6,520 nt of DNA from Chitinophagales bacterium. GTDB lineage: Bacteria > Bacteroidota > Bacteroidia > Chitinophagales > UBA10324. Of this stretch, positions 1 to 5,734 are shown in pieces; the stretch's first letter is position 1; each line of letters begins with the position of its first letter. Where the stretch lies: the NCBI GenBank assembly GCA_026786335.1, contig JAJAYG010000368.1:1-6520 (forward strand), in the 5' to 3' direction. Below the pieces are notes generated by a model that saw only the letters and a list, made by a program, of their open reading frames with translations, was not told the DNA's origin and did no database searches. Made by a program: the position numbers and the translations under genes.

Positions 1-297
1 GGATAAGAGTGGCAAAATTCCAAAATGTTTATCTGCAAATAATGGAGTCCATTGCGTATCGGTTAAGAAGTCCCAAATGGAAACTTCCTTAAAAAATTCA
101 AATGCCTGAATTGAAAGTACCATGATTATTCCCACGGTAGTAAACACAGAAACGAGAGCGCATAGCAGTAGTAAAACTTCTACTATGCGCTCTCTGGCGT
201 AAATATATCTGCTGCGTGAAATTATAAACTGTCTTTTCTTATCAGTGAATGATTCACCTGAATCAACCAATTCAGAATTTACAGTTTCTGGTGTCAT
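1..297 (-). CDS. pstC: Phosphate ABC transporter permease PstC, N-terminal part (cut by window edge)
   Basis: PstC is one of the two inner-membrane permease subunits of the PstSCAB high-affinity phosphate importer; it pairs with PstA. Reading from the ATG at 297 gives 99 open codons to the window edge. Residues 1-37 are a polar cytoplasmic tail rich in charged residues. The stretch from about residue 38 to 65 (RIVEVLLLLCALVSVFTTVG and onward) is the first transmembrane helix. Residues 75-99 (WDFLTDTQWTPLFADKHFGI, then LPLLS) are the typical PstC periplasmic segment just before the second helix. The gene starts 25 bp after the pstS stop, so the two are almost certainly cotranscribed; pstA, pstB and phoU are expected beyond the left edge. 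There is no recognisable Shine-Dalgarno sequence, which is usual in Bacteroidota. The early coding region contains a strong hairpin (154-194), listed separately. Family assignment is firm; only about a third of the protein is visible. Confidence 0.94.
   Translation of the reverse strand, partial: MTPETVNSELVDSGESFTDKKRQFIISRSRYIYARERIVEVLLLLCALVSVFTTVGIIMVLSIQAFEFFKEVSIWDFLTDTQWTPLFADKHFGILPLLS
154..194 (-). repeat. Strong inverted repeat inside the pstC coding sequence
   Basis: GAGAGCGCATAG at 154-165 and CTATGCGCTCTC at 183-194 are perfect 12-bp complements separated by 17 bp. In the pstC mRNA the stem can be extended by three more pairs (TAG with CTA) across a 3-nt bulge, closing an 8-nt loop. 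The arms are much richer in GC than the surroundings. They encode parts of the first transmembrane helix (ER-I and LLCAL), so the repeat lies within ordinary conserved protein sequence. No U-tract follows, so it is not a standard intrinsic terminator. Whether it has an RNA function is unknown. Confidence 0.75.
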
Positions 298-322
298 TGC
301 AATTATTCAAAACTAAAAAAAT

Positions 323-1348
323 TTATTGAACTGTGGTGCCTTTCAATTTTACTTCGAGTGTTGTTCCAACTTCCTGACCATCTGTATAAATGCTTCCTTC
401 TGTCTTTTTACTTAGGCGATCAAGTACAATTGTATACAAATCATTTTGCAATGAAACATATCCAACTTCTGCTGAAAGTTTCGATGCATTGTTTACGTAA
501 TAAGTCGCGAAGTCATTTATTTCTTTATTATCAAGTGCTGTAGCATTAATATAAATTAACAATACTCGTGACAGAGGAGCATATGTTCCGTTCTGTACTG
601 TTTCTAATGTTGGAAGAATCGCGCCTTTCCCATTAGCATCATTTTCATCATCAATGGCTACAAGTTTCAATTTGTCTTTATTCTCTTCAAAATATGCCAA
701 TCCAAAATAACCGAGTGCTCCTACATCTGCTGCAACACCTTGCACCAATGTGTTATCATCTTCCGATGCCGTATAATCACCACGGCTATCGCCCTTCTTA
801 TTGTTAATTGCTTCTGCAAAATAATCGAATGTGCCACTGTCAGTGCCTGGGCCAAAGAGTGAAATTGATTTTTTAGGAAATCCTTTTCTTACCTGATCCC
901 ATGAAGTGATTTTCCCCTGCGCCGCAGATTCCCAGATCGTTTTTAATTCTGCAGTTGTTAAATGGTTCGCCCAAGTATTTTTAGGGTTTACAACTACCGC
1001 TAAACCATCATAAGCAATCGGCAGTTCAATAAATTTTATTCCTTTTACTGCGCAAGCATCAGCTTCTTCTTTTTTTATTGGGCGCGAAGCATTGCAAATT
1101 TCAATATCGCCTGCACTAAATTTTTTCATTCCACCACCTGTGCCCGATTCAGCAATGGTAATCTGTAGATTAGCATTAACAGCTTTATAATCTTCGGCAA
1201 CAGCTTCACTAATGGGGTAAACAGTTGATGAACCGTCAATCTTTAATGTGGTTTGTGTTTGCGCTCCTTCTTTGTTTTCGGTATTTCCAGAATTGGAACA
1301 TGAGTTTAAAATAAGAGCAAGTGCTCCGATTGCAAGAATTTTTTTCAT
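323..1348 (-). CDS. pstS: Phosphate-binding lipoprotein PstS
   Basis: PstS captures inorganic phosphate outside the inner membrane and delivers it to the PstCA channel. The 341-residue length is normal for the family. Residues 1-16 are a lipoprotein signal peptide ending in the lipobox LNSC, with lipidation expected at Cys17. The residues after Cys17 (SNSGN) are not acidic, so a Bacteroidota surface-export signal is not apparent. Phosphate-site motifs are all present: GSSTVYP at 39-45, ESGTGGG at 67-73, NASRP near 86-90 and GPGTDSGTFDYF at 166-177; GALGYFGLAYF lies at 210-220. Two further cysteines (85 and 99) flank the NASRPI loop and could form a disulfide. The ATG at 1348 is the only start that gives the complete signal peptide. 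It is the first gene of the minus-strand pst operon, with its own probable promoter in the 353-bp gap upstream, where phosphate-starvation control would be expected. Identification is secure. Confidence 0.97.
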   Translation of the reverse strand: MKKILAIGALALILNSCSNSGNTENKEGAQTQTTLKIDGSSTVYPISEAVAEDYKAVNANLQITIAESGTGGGMKKFSAGDIEICNASRPIKKEEADACAVKGIKFIELPIAYDGLAVVVNPKNTWANHLTTAELKTIWESAAQGKITSWDQVRKGFPKKSISLFGPGTDSGTFDYFAEAINNKKGDSRGDYTASEDDNTLVQGVAADVGALGYFGLAYFEENKDKLKLVAIDDENDANGKGAILPTLETVQNGTYAPLSRVLLIYINATALDNKEINDFATYYVNNASKLSAEVGYVSLQNDLYTIVLDRLSKKTEGSIYTDGQEVGTTLEVKLKGTTVQ

Positions 1349-1380
1349 TGATTTTTTATTTGGCTGGTTAAATTATTAAT

Positions 1381-1400
1381 TGAAACTTATGATAGTTTCA
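1381..1400. promoter_or_regulatory. Palindrome at the predicted pstS transcription start
   Basis: TGAAACT (1381-1387) and AGTTTCA (1394-1400) are perfect 7-bp inverted arms separated by 6 bp. The element lies immediately downstream of the -7 candidate, so it covers roughly the first 20 transcribed bases. It could be a repressor operator, or a 5'-end hairpin stabilising the pstS message. No known factor is assigned. Confidence 0.4.
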
Positions 1401-1405
1401 TATGG

Positions 1406-1413
1406 CAAATATA
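1406..1413 (-). promoter_or_regulatory. Probable -7 element of the pstS promoter
   Basis: On the minus strand the sequence reads TATATTTG followed by CC, an exact match to the Bacteroidota sigma factor -7 consensus TAnnTTTG. It lies 57 nt before the pstS ATG, placing transcription start near 1400. I see no good -33 TTTG at the usual 17-23 bp upstream. That would fit a promoter depending on an activator such as PhoB, but this is inference. The same TATATTTGCC decamer precedes the barrel gene. Confidence 0.5.
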
Positions 1414-1443
1414 TTCAGTGGAAATTCAGTACAGAATTATAAT

Positions 1444-1464
1444 ACATTATCATAATGTTATCTT
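1444..1464. promoter_or_regulatory. Pho-box-like repeat and overlapping palindrome upstream of pstS
   Basis: TTATCAT (1447-1453) and TTATCTT (1458-1464) are near-identical 7-mers repeated with an 11-bp period. This is the geometry of Pho boxes (7-bp repeats with 4-bp spacers), and they share the TCAT/TCTT character of the enterobacterial half-site. The site lies about 45-65 bp upstream of the predicted pstS start, a suitable activator position. Its orientation is opposite to pstS. It overlaps a perfect palindrome, ACATTAT-C-ATAATGT (1444-1458), which is an alternative reading. AT-richness makes chance matches plausible. Confidence 0.3.
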
Positions 1465-1701
1465 AAAAAAAGAATGATAACAAATAATTAATACGGACAG
1501 GTCAAAATGGAATAGTTTGAAGAAGAATTTACACTAAGGACTTATAGAATTACCTCTATGTTAATCAATTCAAGCTGTTTCAATTATGCATTAATATTAA
1601 TTACTCAAGATTATTCACCGAATAAGTAAAACAAATGAGTTTGCTTCAACAATTGAGGCTGGTAAAAAAATTATTCGAGTTTGCAGAATTGCTGATTGTG
1701 A

Positions 1702-2550
1702 TTATTTAAGTGGTGCACCTATTACCTGCAACACGTCATAAGTTCCAACTGATTTTGAAACTAAAGCAATCACGCGACAGCTATCAGCATTCCAAGTGCC
1801 ATCGACTATGTATGGTGAAAGATTATAGGTCCACGAGCTTCCTTGCGTTTTATTTCCCGAAACAATATCACCTGTATAGTTGGTAAGGATGTCACGCAAA
1901 ACATTATGATGAACATATTCGGGAATTGGCGTTAATCCATCAAGTTGCCCTGCAACAATACCGCTTTCAGTAATTAAAACTGTAATGTTTAAAGCATCGG
2001 TAACTGTGTTTAAAAAATTAACTGTTACAGAGCCGGTAAGTTTTCTTGAAGCATCATCATAAGAAAAATTCTGACCTAAAAAAATATTCACATTGCTGTC
2101 TAATTCTTGCGCTACAACCCCAGTCCATAAATTACGATCCATCAATCTTTGATCTGGAGAAACTGACCATAACTTTCGGTCAATTGCTCCACTTGGCCAG
2201 AAAGGCGGAGGTCCCAGATAACTCGCCAAAGATTCTCCGTCAGAAGTTTTTAAAATCGGATCATCGGGATACAATTGAACTGACAAGGGCCCCTGATGTA
2301 TTTCAACCACTTCAATTCTTCCTGGGTGCGCAGCTAGAAGCTGATCGATTATCACTCTTCCCTTAGGGCAATTCGGGCAATTGGTAGCAGTAAAATCTTC
2401 AAGCAAAACAATTCTTTGTTGTGTTGAATCAACATTAGCTCCCCCGCCATTGTTGCCGCCATTTCCCGAAGTATTAATTACTGGCCCAATTTCTTTGCAA
2501 GAGAAAATTATAGTAAGAATAGAAATGAAAAAGATATAGTTGCGCTTCAT
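1702..2550 (-). CDS. Omp28-like lipoprotein with thioredoxin-type CPNC motif
   Basis: This 282-residue exported protein resembles the Omp28-related proteins of Bacteroidota, outer-membrane lipoproteins with a thioredoxin-like fold whose exact reaction is not established. Residues 1-17 are a signal peptide ending in IFSC, with lipidation expected at Cys18. The following KE is at best a weak surface-export signal. A Gly/Asn-rich linker (about 27-40) leads to the folded domain. VLLEDFTATNCPNCPKG (48-64) carries the active-site pair Cys58/Cys61, preceded by the usual first strand. PPFWPSGAIDR (115-125) holds the region expected to contain the cis-proline loop. EYVHHNVLRDILT (211-223) is typical of the C-terminal half of the family. 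A fourth cysteine is at 258. The gene starts 27 bp after the barrel gene stop, so it is probably the second gene of that operon, although a TATTTTTG element in the gap could give it a promoter. A role in surface thiol-disulfide exchange is inferred from the CxxC. Confidence 0.85.
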   Translation of the reverse strand: MKRNYIFFISILTIIFSCKEIGPVINTSGNGGNNGGGANVDSTQQRIVLLEDFTATNCPNCPKGRVIIDQLLAAHPGRIEVVEIHQGPLSVQLYPDDPILKTSDGESLASYLGPPPFWPSGAIDRKLWSVSPDQRLMDRNLWTGVVAQELDSNVNIFLGQNFSYDDASRKLTGSVTVNFLNTVTDALNITVLITESGIVAGQLDGLTPIPEYVHHNVLRDILTNYTGDIVSGNKTQGSSWTYNLSPYIVDGTWNADSCRVIALVSKSVGTYDVLQVIGAPLK

Positions 2551-2561
2551 GTTATTAATTT

Positions 2562-2569
2562 CAAAAATA
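2562..2569 (-). promoter_or_regulatory. Possible internal -7 element before the Omp28-like gene
   Basis: On the minus strand TATTTTTG matches TAnnTTTG and ends 11 nt before the ATG at 2550, inside the 27-bp intergenic gap. There is no -33 partner, and the leader would be only a few bases. It may be a chance match in AT-rich DNA or a secondary promoter. Confidence 0.2.
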
Positions 2570-2577
2570 AAATTAAA

Positions 2578-4158
2578 CTAAAAAGTTGATGTGATTGAAA
2601 GTTTAACTCCGCTGAAAGCCGGCTCATACCTGCAAACACCGCCCGAACAATTTACGCCTGCAATTTGCCTTGCATAAGACAATGCAAACCGGTTTGCATT
2701 TTTAGTGTACGACATAAAAAAGTTGTAGTAATGAATCTTGTCTTCGGTTTTCGCAGGATTGGGATTTAGGTTATACATATCACTTATGCTGAACGATAAC
2801 CGCGGAGCAATGTTGTATTCAGCCAATGCAAAAATGAAGGAGCCATAGTCTTCCTCTGTGTGCTGGTATTGCAATTCAAATCTTAAAGAATTTTTTCTTG
2901 AAATCTTATAAGTGTATTCTGCAAATGGAGTAAATGCAGTTAGATCGGGCAGTGGCTCGCTTCGGTAAACTGTTTGATTGTAAAAAACATATTGCAAGCC
3001 AACTTGAAAATTATGCTTCTTAGATTTTGTAATATCCAATTGCGCAAATGCCTCGCGCCATAAAAGATTTTGATCAAGATCATGAATATCTGAGTAACTG
3101 AATTCAAACTGATATCCTTGAGTTGGAGTATAGACCGCATCTAATCCAATTGCAAGTTCACCTAAGTATTGTGTGGCAGGTGTATAGCGCGCTGGCAACC
3201 TTAATGAATTTTGCCGTGACATTGGCGGGAGAAAATCGAGTACGCCTTTCAATAAAGTTTCATTGGGCGAAGTGCGTAAAACAAAATTCTCAGTGCGCTT
3301 TACCTGTGTGGTAATTCCAAGTCCTTTTCTTGAATATGCAAGCGAAGAATAAACTACGTTGCCGGGCTTATCTACCAAAGTTCCAGTTGCATCATAAATG
3401 GCTTCATGTGTTTTGTATGCGCCTTCGGTGTACCAACTAAAATCACCAACACTTAAAGTATAGTAACCCGAAAATGCATACACATTATATTTTGGAACAA
3501 ACCGATCAGCAGAATCCAAACCATTAACAACGTTCACCACATTATCCATTGATGCCTGATCCATGGTGCGATTAAGAAAAGCTGCACCAGGAGCTAATTT
3601 TATTTTATCACTTAAGTTAAGGTTGCCTTCAACATTTAATCCTTTAAACACAGGATTGTATCGCGTGAATTGATTTTTCTGTTGGCCGGCCAATCCTTTG
3701 ATTACCCAATTATCATTCAACTGATATTTTAAACTGATTCCGAATGTTGCGTAATCCAAACCAAGTCCTCTGTCTTCATAACTTCTAAAAACAATTCCGC
3801 TTCCATACTGCTCATAAAAATATCCTCCGGTTACAGTGAGTTTTCCTATCTCTTTTTGAAGATTAAAATATCCTATTCCGGCACCGGTATAAGAACCACT
3901 TGGATCAAACAGATTTGAATTATGAAAAGCATCGAACCGAATGTGAGCGTTGAATCCGGCAATGCTGTAATTAACTGTAAGCCATGATTCGAGGCCTGAT
4001 AAATAATTATCGTACTGTGGAGTGTTGGTTGCACCAATCGCCGAGTCTCTTTGAAATATTTTTAAATCGGTTTGTAAATCACCTGAAAGTGTACCGTATT
4101 GCGCAAATATTTTTGGGGAAATGAAGAGGAGAAAGAAGATAACTAAAATCCGTTTCAT
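2578..4158 (-). CDS. Outer-membrane beta-barrel protein, DUF6029-like
   Basis: This 526-residue protein looks like an outer-membrane barrel of the Bacteroidota family I recall as DUF6029; function unknown. I start it at the ATG at 4158. The codon just upstream (4161-4159) is TTG in the same frame and would add one residue, but ATG is the more likely start. Residues 1-19 are a signal peptide (ends PKIFA), with cleavage before QYG. The mature chain alternates short aromatic-rich strands with polar turns throughout and ends in ITSTF, the terminal Phe typical of barrel insertion signals. GGYFYEQYGSGIVFRSYEDR (111-130) and NCSGGVCRYEPAFSG (503-517) look like conserved family motifs. The only two cysteines, 504 and 509, are in the second motif as C-x4-C. 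It is the first gene of a minus-strand unit with the Omp28-like gene and is divergent from the TlpA-like gene. Barrel topology is well supported; the family name is from memory. Confidence 0.8.
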   Translation of the reverse strand: MKRILVIFFLLFISPKIFAQYGTLSGDLQTDLKIFQRDSAIGATNTPQYDNYLSGLESWLTVNYSIAGFNAHIRFDAFHNSNLFDPSGSYTGAGIGYFNLQKEIGKLTVTGGYFYEQYGSGIVFRSYEDRGLGLDYATFGISLKYQLNDNWVIKGLAGQQKNQFTRYNPVFKGLNVEGNLNLSDKIKLAPGAAFLNRTMDQASMDNVVNVVNGLDSADRFVPKYNVYAFSGYYTLSVGDFSWYTEGAYKTHEAIYDATGTLVDKPGNVVYSSLAYSRKGLGITTQVKRTENFVLRTSPNETLLKGVLDFLPPMSRQNSLRLPARYTPATQYLGELAIGLDAVYTPTQGYQFEFSYSDIHDLDQNLLWREAFAQLDITKSKKHNFQVGLQYVFYNQTVYRSEPLPDLTAFTPFAEYTYKISRKNSLRFELQYQHTEEDYGSFIFALAEYNIAPRLSFSISDMYNLNPNPAKTEDKIHYYNFFMSYTKNANRFALSYARQIAGVNCSGGVCRYEPAFSGVKLSITSTF

Positions 4159-4178
4159 CAATAACTTTTGAGTTGTGG

Positions 4179-4186
4179 CAAATATA
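4179..4186 (-). promoter_or_regulatory. Probable -7 element of the barrel/Omp28-like operon
   Basis: The minus strand reads TATATTTG followed by CC, matching TAnnTTTG and identical over ten bases to the pstS element. It ends 20 nt before the ATG at 4158, predicting a leader of about 15 nt. No clear -33 TTTG lies at the usual spacing. Confidence 0.5.
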
Positions 4187-4221
4187 ACTTTAAAGTGAGA
4201 AGAGAATATTTGAAACTAAAC

Positions 4222-4231
4222 TTGATATCAA
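4222..4231. promoter_or_regulatory. Palindrome midway between two divergent promoters
   Basis: TTGATATCAA is a perfect 10-bp palindrome. Its centre is about 40 bp from the barrel-operon -7 element and about 34 bp from the TlpA-gene -7 element, so it sits near the middle of the 134-bp divergent region. A shared operator is possible. The element is short and a chance occurrence cannot be excluded. Confidence 0.25.
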
Positions 4232-4260
4232 TAATTTTTTAACCCTAAATTTTTTGGTGA

Positions 4261-4268
4261 TAAATTTG
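4261..4268 (+). promoter_or_regulatory. Probable -7 element of the TlpA-like gene
   Basis: TAAATTTG followed by CC matches TAnnTTTG and ends 24 nt before the ATG at 4293, predicting a leader of about 18 nt. Only a T-run (4235-4240) lies where a -33 TTTG would be expected. Confidence 0.5.
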
Positions 4269-4292
4269 CCAAGTACCTTTTAAAATATTTAA

Positions 4293-4790
4293 ATGAAAAA
4301 AAACTTTCTGCTTGCTACCCTAATTTCTTTTACAACTTTTCATTTCTGTCTTGCCCAGGATAAAAAACTTCCTTCAGTTACCGTTTCTGATGTGGATGGA
4401 AATAAAGTTGACATAAGCACTCTTACTGACAGCGGGAAAATTATTATTCTTGATTTTTGGGCAACTTGGTGCGTCCCCTGCAAAAAAGAGTTAACAAATA
4501 TTATGGAACTTTATCCCGACTGGCAAAAAAATTACAACGTAGAATTAATTGCCGTTTCAATTGATGATGCGCGAAATACCACCAAAGTAAAGCCTACGGT
4601 TGAGGGATTAACCTGGCCGTATCGTGTTTTAGTGGATCCCAATGGAGATTTAAAACGCATTCTTGGTTTTCAGAATATACCTTATGTACTCGTAGCAAAA
4701 GATGGAAACATTGTTTACCAACATACAGGTTATGTTGAAGGTGATGAGTTTGAATTAGAAGAGCAACTCAAAAAGATTGCTGGGAAATAA
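4293..4790 (+). CDS. Periplasmic TlpA/ResA-like thioredoxin
   Basis: This is a small exported thiol-disulfide oxidoreductase of the TlpA/ResA group, which usually reduces disulfides outside the cytoplasm, for example in cytochrome c maturation or protein quality control. At 165 residues it is a single thioredoxin domain with no extension. Residues 1-21 are a signal peptide ending CLA, cleaved before QDKK. Cys19 is in the signal peptide and lacks a proper lipobox, so I do not call it a lipoprotein. LDFWATWCVPCKKE (53-66) carries the active-site pair Cys60/Cys63. IAVSIDD (86-92) is a core strand, and NIPYVLVAKDG (128-138) holds the cis-proline at 130 opposite the active site. It is transcribed alone, divergently from the barrel/Omp28-like operon, with its own promoter candidate, and ends at a strong terminator. 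Electron donor and substrate cannot be read from the sequence. The neighbouring exported proteins with paired cysteines are possible clients. Confidence 0.94.
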   Translation: MKKNFLLATLISFTTFHFCLAQDKKLPSVTVSDVDGNKVDISTLTDSGKIIILDFWATWCVPCKKELTNIMELYPDWQKNYNVELIAVSIDDARNTTKVKPTVEGLTWPYRVLVDPNGDLKRILGFQNIPYVLVAKDGNIVYQHTGYVEGDEFELEEQLKKIAGK

Positions 4791-4816
4791 GTAACTCCAA
4801 TTCTGATCTTAATTAG

Positions 4817-4848
4817 AAAGCCCCGTCAAATTTTGACAGGGCTTTTTT
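4817..4848 (+). terminator. Intrinsic terminator between convergent genes
   Basis: AAAGCCCCGTCAA (4817-4829) pairs with TTGACAGGGCTTT (4833-4845) around a 3-nt loop, with one C-A mismatch on the plus strand, and six T's follow (4843-4848). It lies 26 bp after the TlpA-like gene stop. On the minus strand the mismatch becomes a G-U pair, so the stem is continuous there, though the U-tract is weaker (CTTTCTAATT). It lies 19 bp after the stop of the convergent T9SS gene. It probably serves both genes, most clearly the plus-strand one. Confidence 0.9.
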
Positions 4849-4867
4849 AATAGAAAAATTTTTTAAA

Positions 4868-5551
4868 TTAGTCTTTGCTGAAAGTTTTTGTAGCAACTTC
4901 TTTTCCATTACTGAAGATGCGAACAAAATAAATTCCTTTCTTTAAATCACTTACAGGAATTGCAACGGACTTTACACCTTCCTGTAGATTTACTGTCTTA
5001 ATTTTTTGCCCAACCACATTGTGAATGTCAATAGAATTAATTTTTTTGCTTGCATCAAGGTTCATGTACAAAACATCTTTTGCCGGGTTCGGATAAATTG
5101 AAACAACTTCAGTGTTAACATCACTAATACCTGTAGGATTTGTAACCACATCAACGGTAAGAATAACATTCGCATTGGCGCTATCACTTATGTCATATGC
5201 ATTGATGTGATAAGAACCTGTTCCAACAACATCATTAGCAAAAACATTAAGCTTCAATAGTCCTTGCGCATTAGCTGCAATTTTTACAGTCATGCTGCTT
5301 GTGCCGGGTGAATAACAATTATTATCATCGCAAACTGTTGTGTACCAGCCTGCAGGTTCTGTATCTGCGTATCGAACCCACTTTATTGTTCTCTCAACGG
5401 ATGAATTGTTCTGTATGTAAGCTGCAGCATCAGAAAATTCAGCCGCAGGAAAACTCAACGAAGCATAGTCAGGTGCTATTGAAAGTATTTGTGAAAATGT
5501 GGTTAGGAAACTTGCCATAATCACAACAACAAGAAGTAATGTTTTTTTCAT
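4868..5551 (-). CDS. Small T9SS-secreted protein with type A C-terminal sorting domain
   Basis: This 227-residue protein is built for export to the cell surface or medium by the type IX secretion system. Residues 1-20 are a signal peptide (ends TTFS), cleaved before QILS. Residues about 25-137 form one beta-rich, probably Ig-like domain. Its recognisable core is KWVRY (57-61), PAGWYTTVCDDNNCY (66-80) and a stretch with VNVFA/GTGSYHINAYD-like strands (about 100-120). I have no name for this domain, although similar segments occur in other Bacteroidota secreted proteins. Its only cysteines, 74 and 79, form a C-x4-C and may make a disulfide. Residues about 142-227 are the T9SS type A sorting domain: SIYPNPAKD (151-159), IDIHNVVGQKI (174-184), LKKGIYFVRI (203-212) and the basic tail ending KTFSKD. 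T9SS domains of this type are normally cleaved by PorU-like sortases. The gene is convergent with the TlpA-like gene and shares its terminator. The function of the mature domain is unknown. Confidence 0.93.
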   Translation of the reverse strand: MKKTLLLVVVIMASFLTTFSQILSIAPDYASLSFPAAEFSDAAAYIQNNSSVERTIKWVRYADTEPAGWYTTVCDDNNCYSPGTSSMTVKIAANAQGLLKLNVFANDVVGTGSYHINAYDISDSANANVILTVDVVTNPTGISDVNTEVVSIYPNPAKDVLYMNLDASKKINSIDIHNVVGQKIKTVNLQEGVKSVAIPVSDLKKGIYFVRIFSNGKEVATKTFSKD

Positions 5552-5571
5552 TTTCTAAAATTTAACTTGGA

Positions 5572-5579
5572 CAAAAATA
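5572..5579 (-). promoter_or_regulatory. Probable -7 element of the T9SS gene
   Basis: The minus strand reads TATTTTTG, matching TAnnTTTG, and ends 20 nt before the ATG at 5551, the same spacing as in the barrel operon. No clear -33 TTTG is present; only a T-run lies at that distance. Confidence 0.45.
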
Positions 5580-5679
5580 GCAAATTTTTCATTGTAAAAA
5601 CCTAGGTGTTAAAACTTAAGGCAACTTTAACCAATTTATAAGATTAAATAGTCCCCGATTTTCGAGGTAATTTCTTATT

Positions 5680-5712
5680 TTTGATTGTTAATAGTTTGAA
5701 AAATTAGTTATG
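5680..5712 (+). promoter_or_regulatory. Candidate promoter of the anchor-J gene
   Basis: TTTG (5680-5683), a 21-bp spacer and TAGTTATG (5705-5712, one mismatch to TAnnTTTG) fit the Bacteroidota -33/-7 pattern. Transcription would begin near 5719, giving a leader of about 84 nt, much longer than the other leaders here. TATTTTTG at 5676-5683 is an alternative -7 element, implying a leader of over 110 nt. Confidence 0.35.
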
Positions 5713-5734
5713 TCGAAAAAATAAATCAAACAAT

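Larger units (their letters stand above)
1349..1701. other. 353-bp gene-free region between the Omp28-like gene and pstS
   Basis: No convincing gene lies here. The pstS-proximal part (about 1381-1482) holds the promoter candidate and several short repeats, listed separately. Another inverted repeat, TGTTATC at 1456-1462 and GATAACA at 1476-1482, surrounds an A-rich 13-bp spacer. Near the Omp28-like gene there is a small hairpin, TTATTC-ACC-GAATAA at 1611-1625. It might help end that gene's transcript but lacks a U-tract on the minus strand. An AT-only palindrome, ATTAATATTAAT, is at 1590-1601. A 24-codon open frame on the plus strand (1635-1709) overlaps the end of the Omp28-like gene and was rejected as a gene. 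Confidence 0.7.

Noticed and set aside
358..543. Open frames antisense or out of frame to pstS, the barrel, the T9SS gene and the anchor-J gene (for example 358-543, 2940-3140, 3123-3314, 5299-5520, 6089-6280)
   Set aside because: Each lies inside a confidently assigned gene and encodes no recognisable protein; all are short shadow frames.
1635..1709. 24-codon plus-strand ORF (MSLLQQLRLVKKLFEFAELL and four more hydrophobic residues)
   Set aside because: Its hydrophobic, Leu-rich look is suggestive of a small membrane peptide, but it has no nearby TAnnTTTG promoter element or ribosome site that I can see, and it overlaps the 3' end of the Omp28-like gene. AT-rich DNA readily yields such frames.
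2046..2366. 106-codon plus-strand open frame opposite the Omp28-like gene
   Set aside because: It is fully antisense to a well-supported lipoprotein gene, and its translation has no signal peptide or recognisable motif. It is a shadow frame.
2441..2470. GC-rich, G/C-run tract in the Omp28-like gene
   Set aside because: It encodes the Gly/Asn linker between lipid anchor and domain, which explains the composition; no repeat unit or phase-variation tract is long enough.
3682..3693. Perfect 12-bp palindrome TTGGCCGGCCAA
   Set aside because: It lies deep in the barrel coding sequence and encodes LAGQ; it is most simply a coincidence of codon choice.
4159..4161. In-frame TTG as start codon of the barrel gene
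   Set aside because: The next codon is ATG and gives the same signal peptide one residue shorter; ATG is the far more common start.
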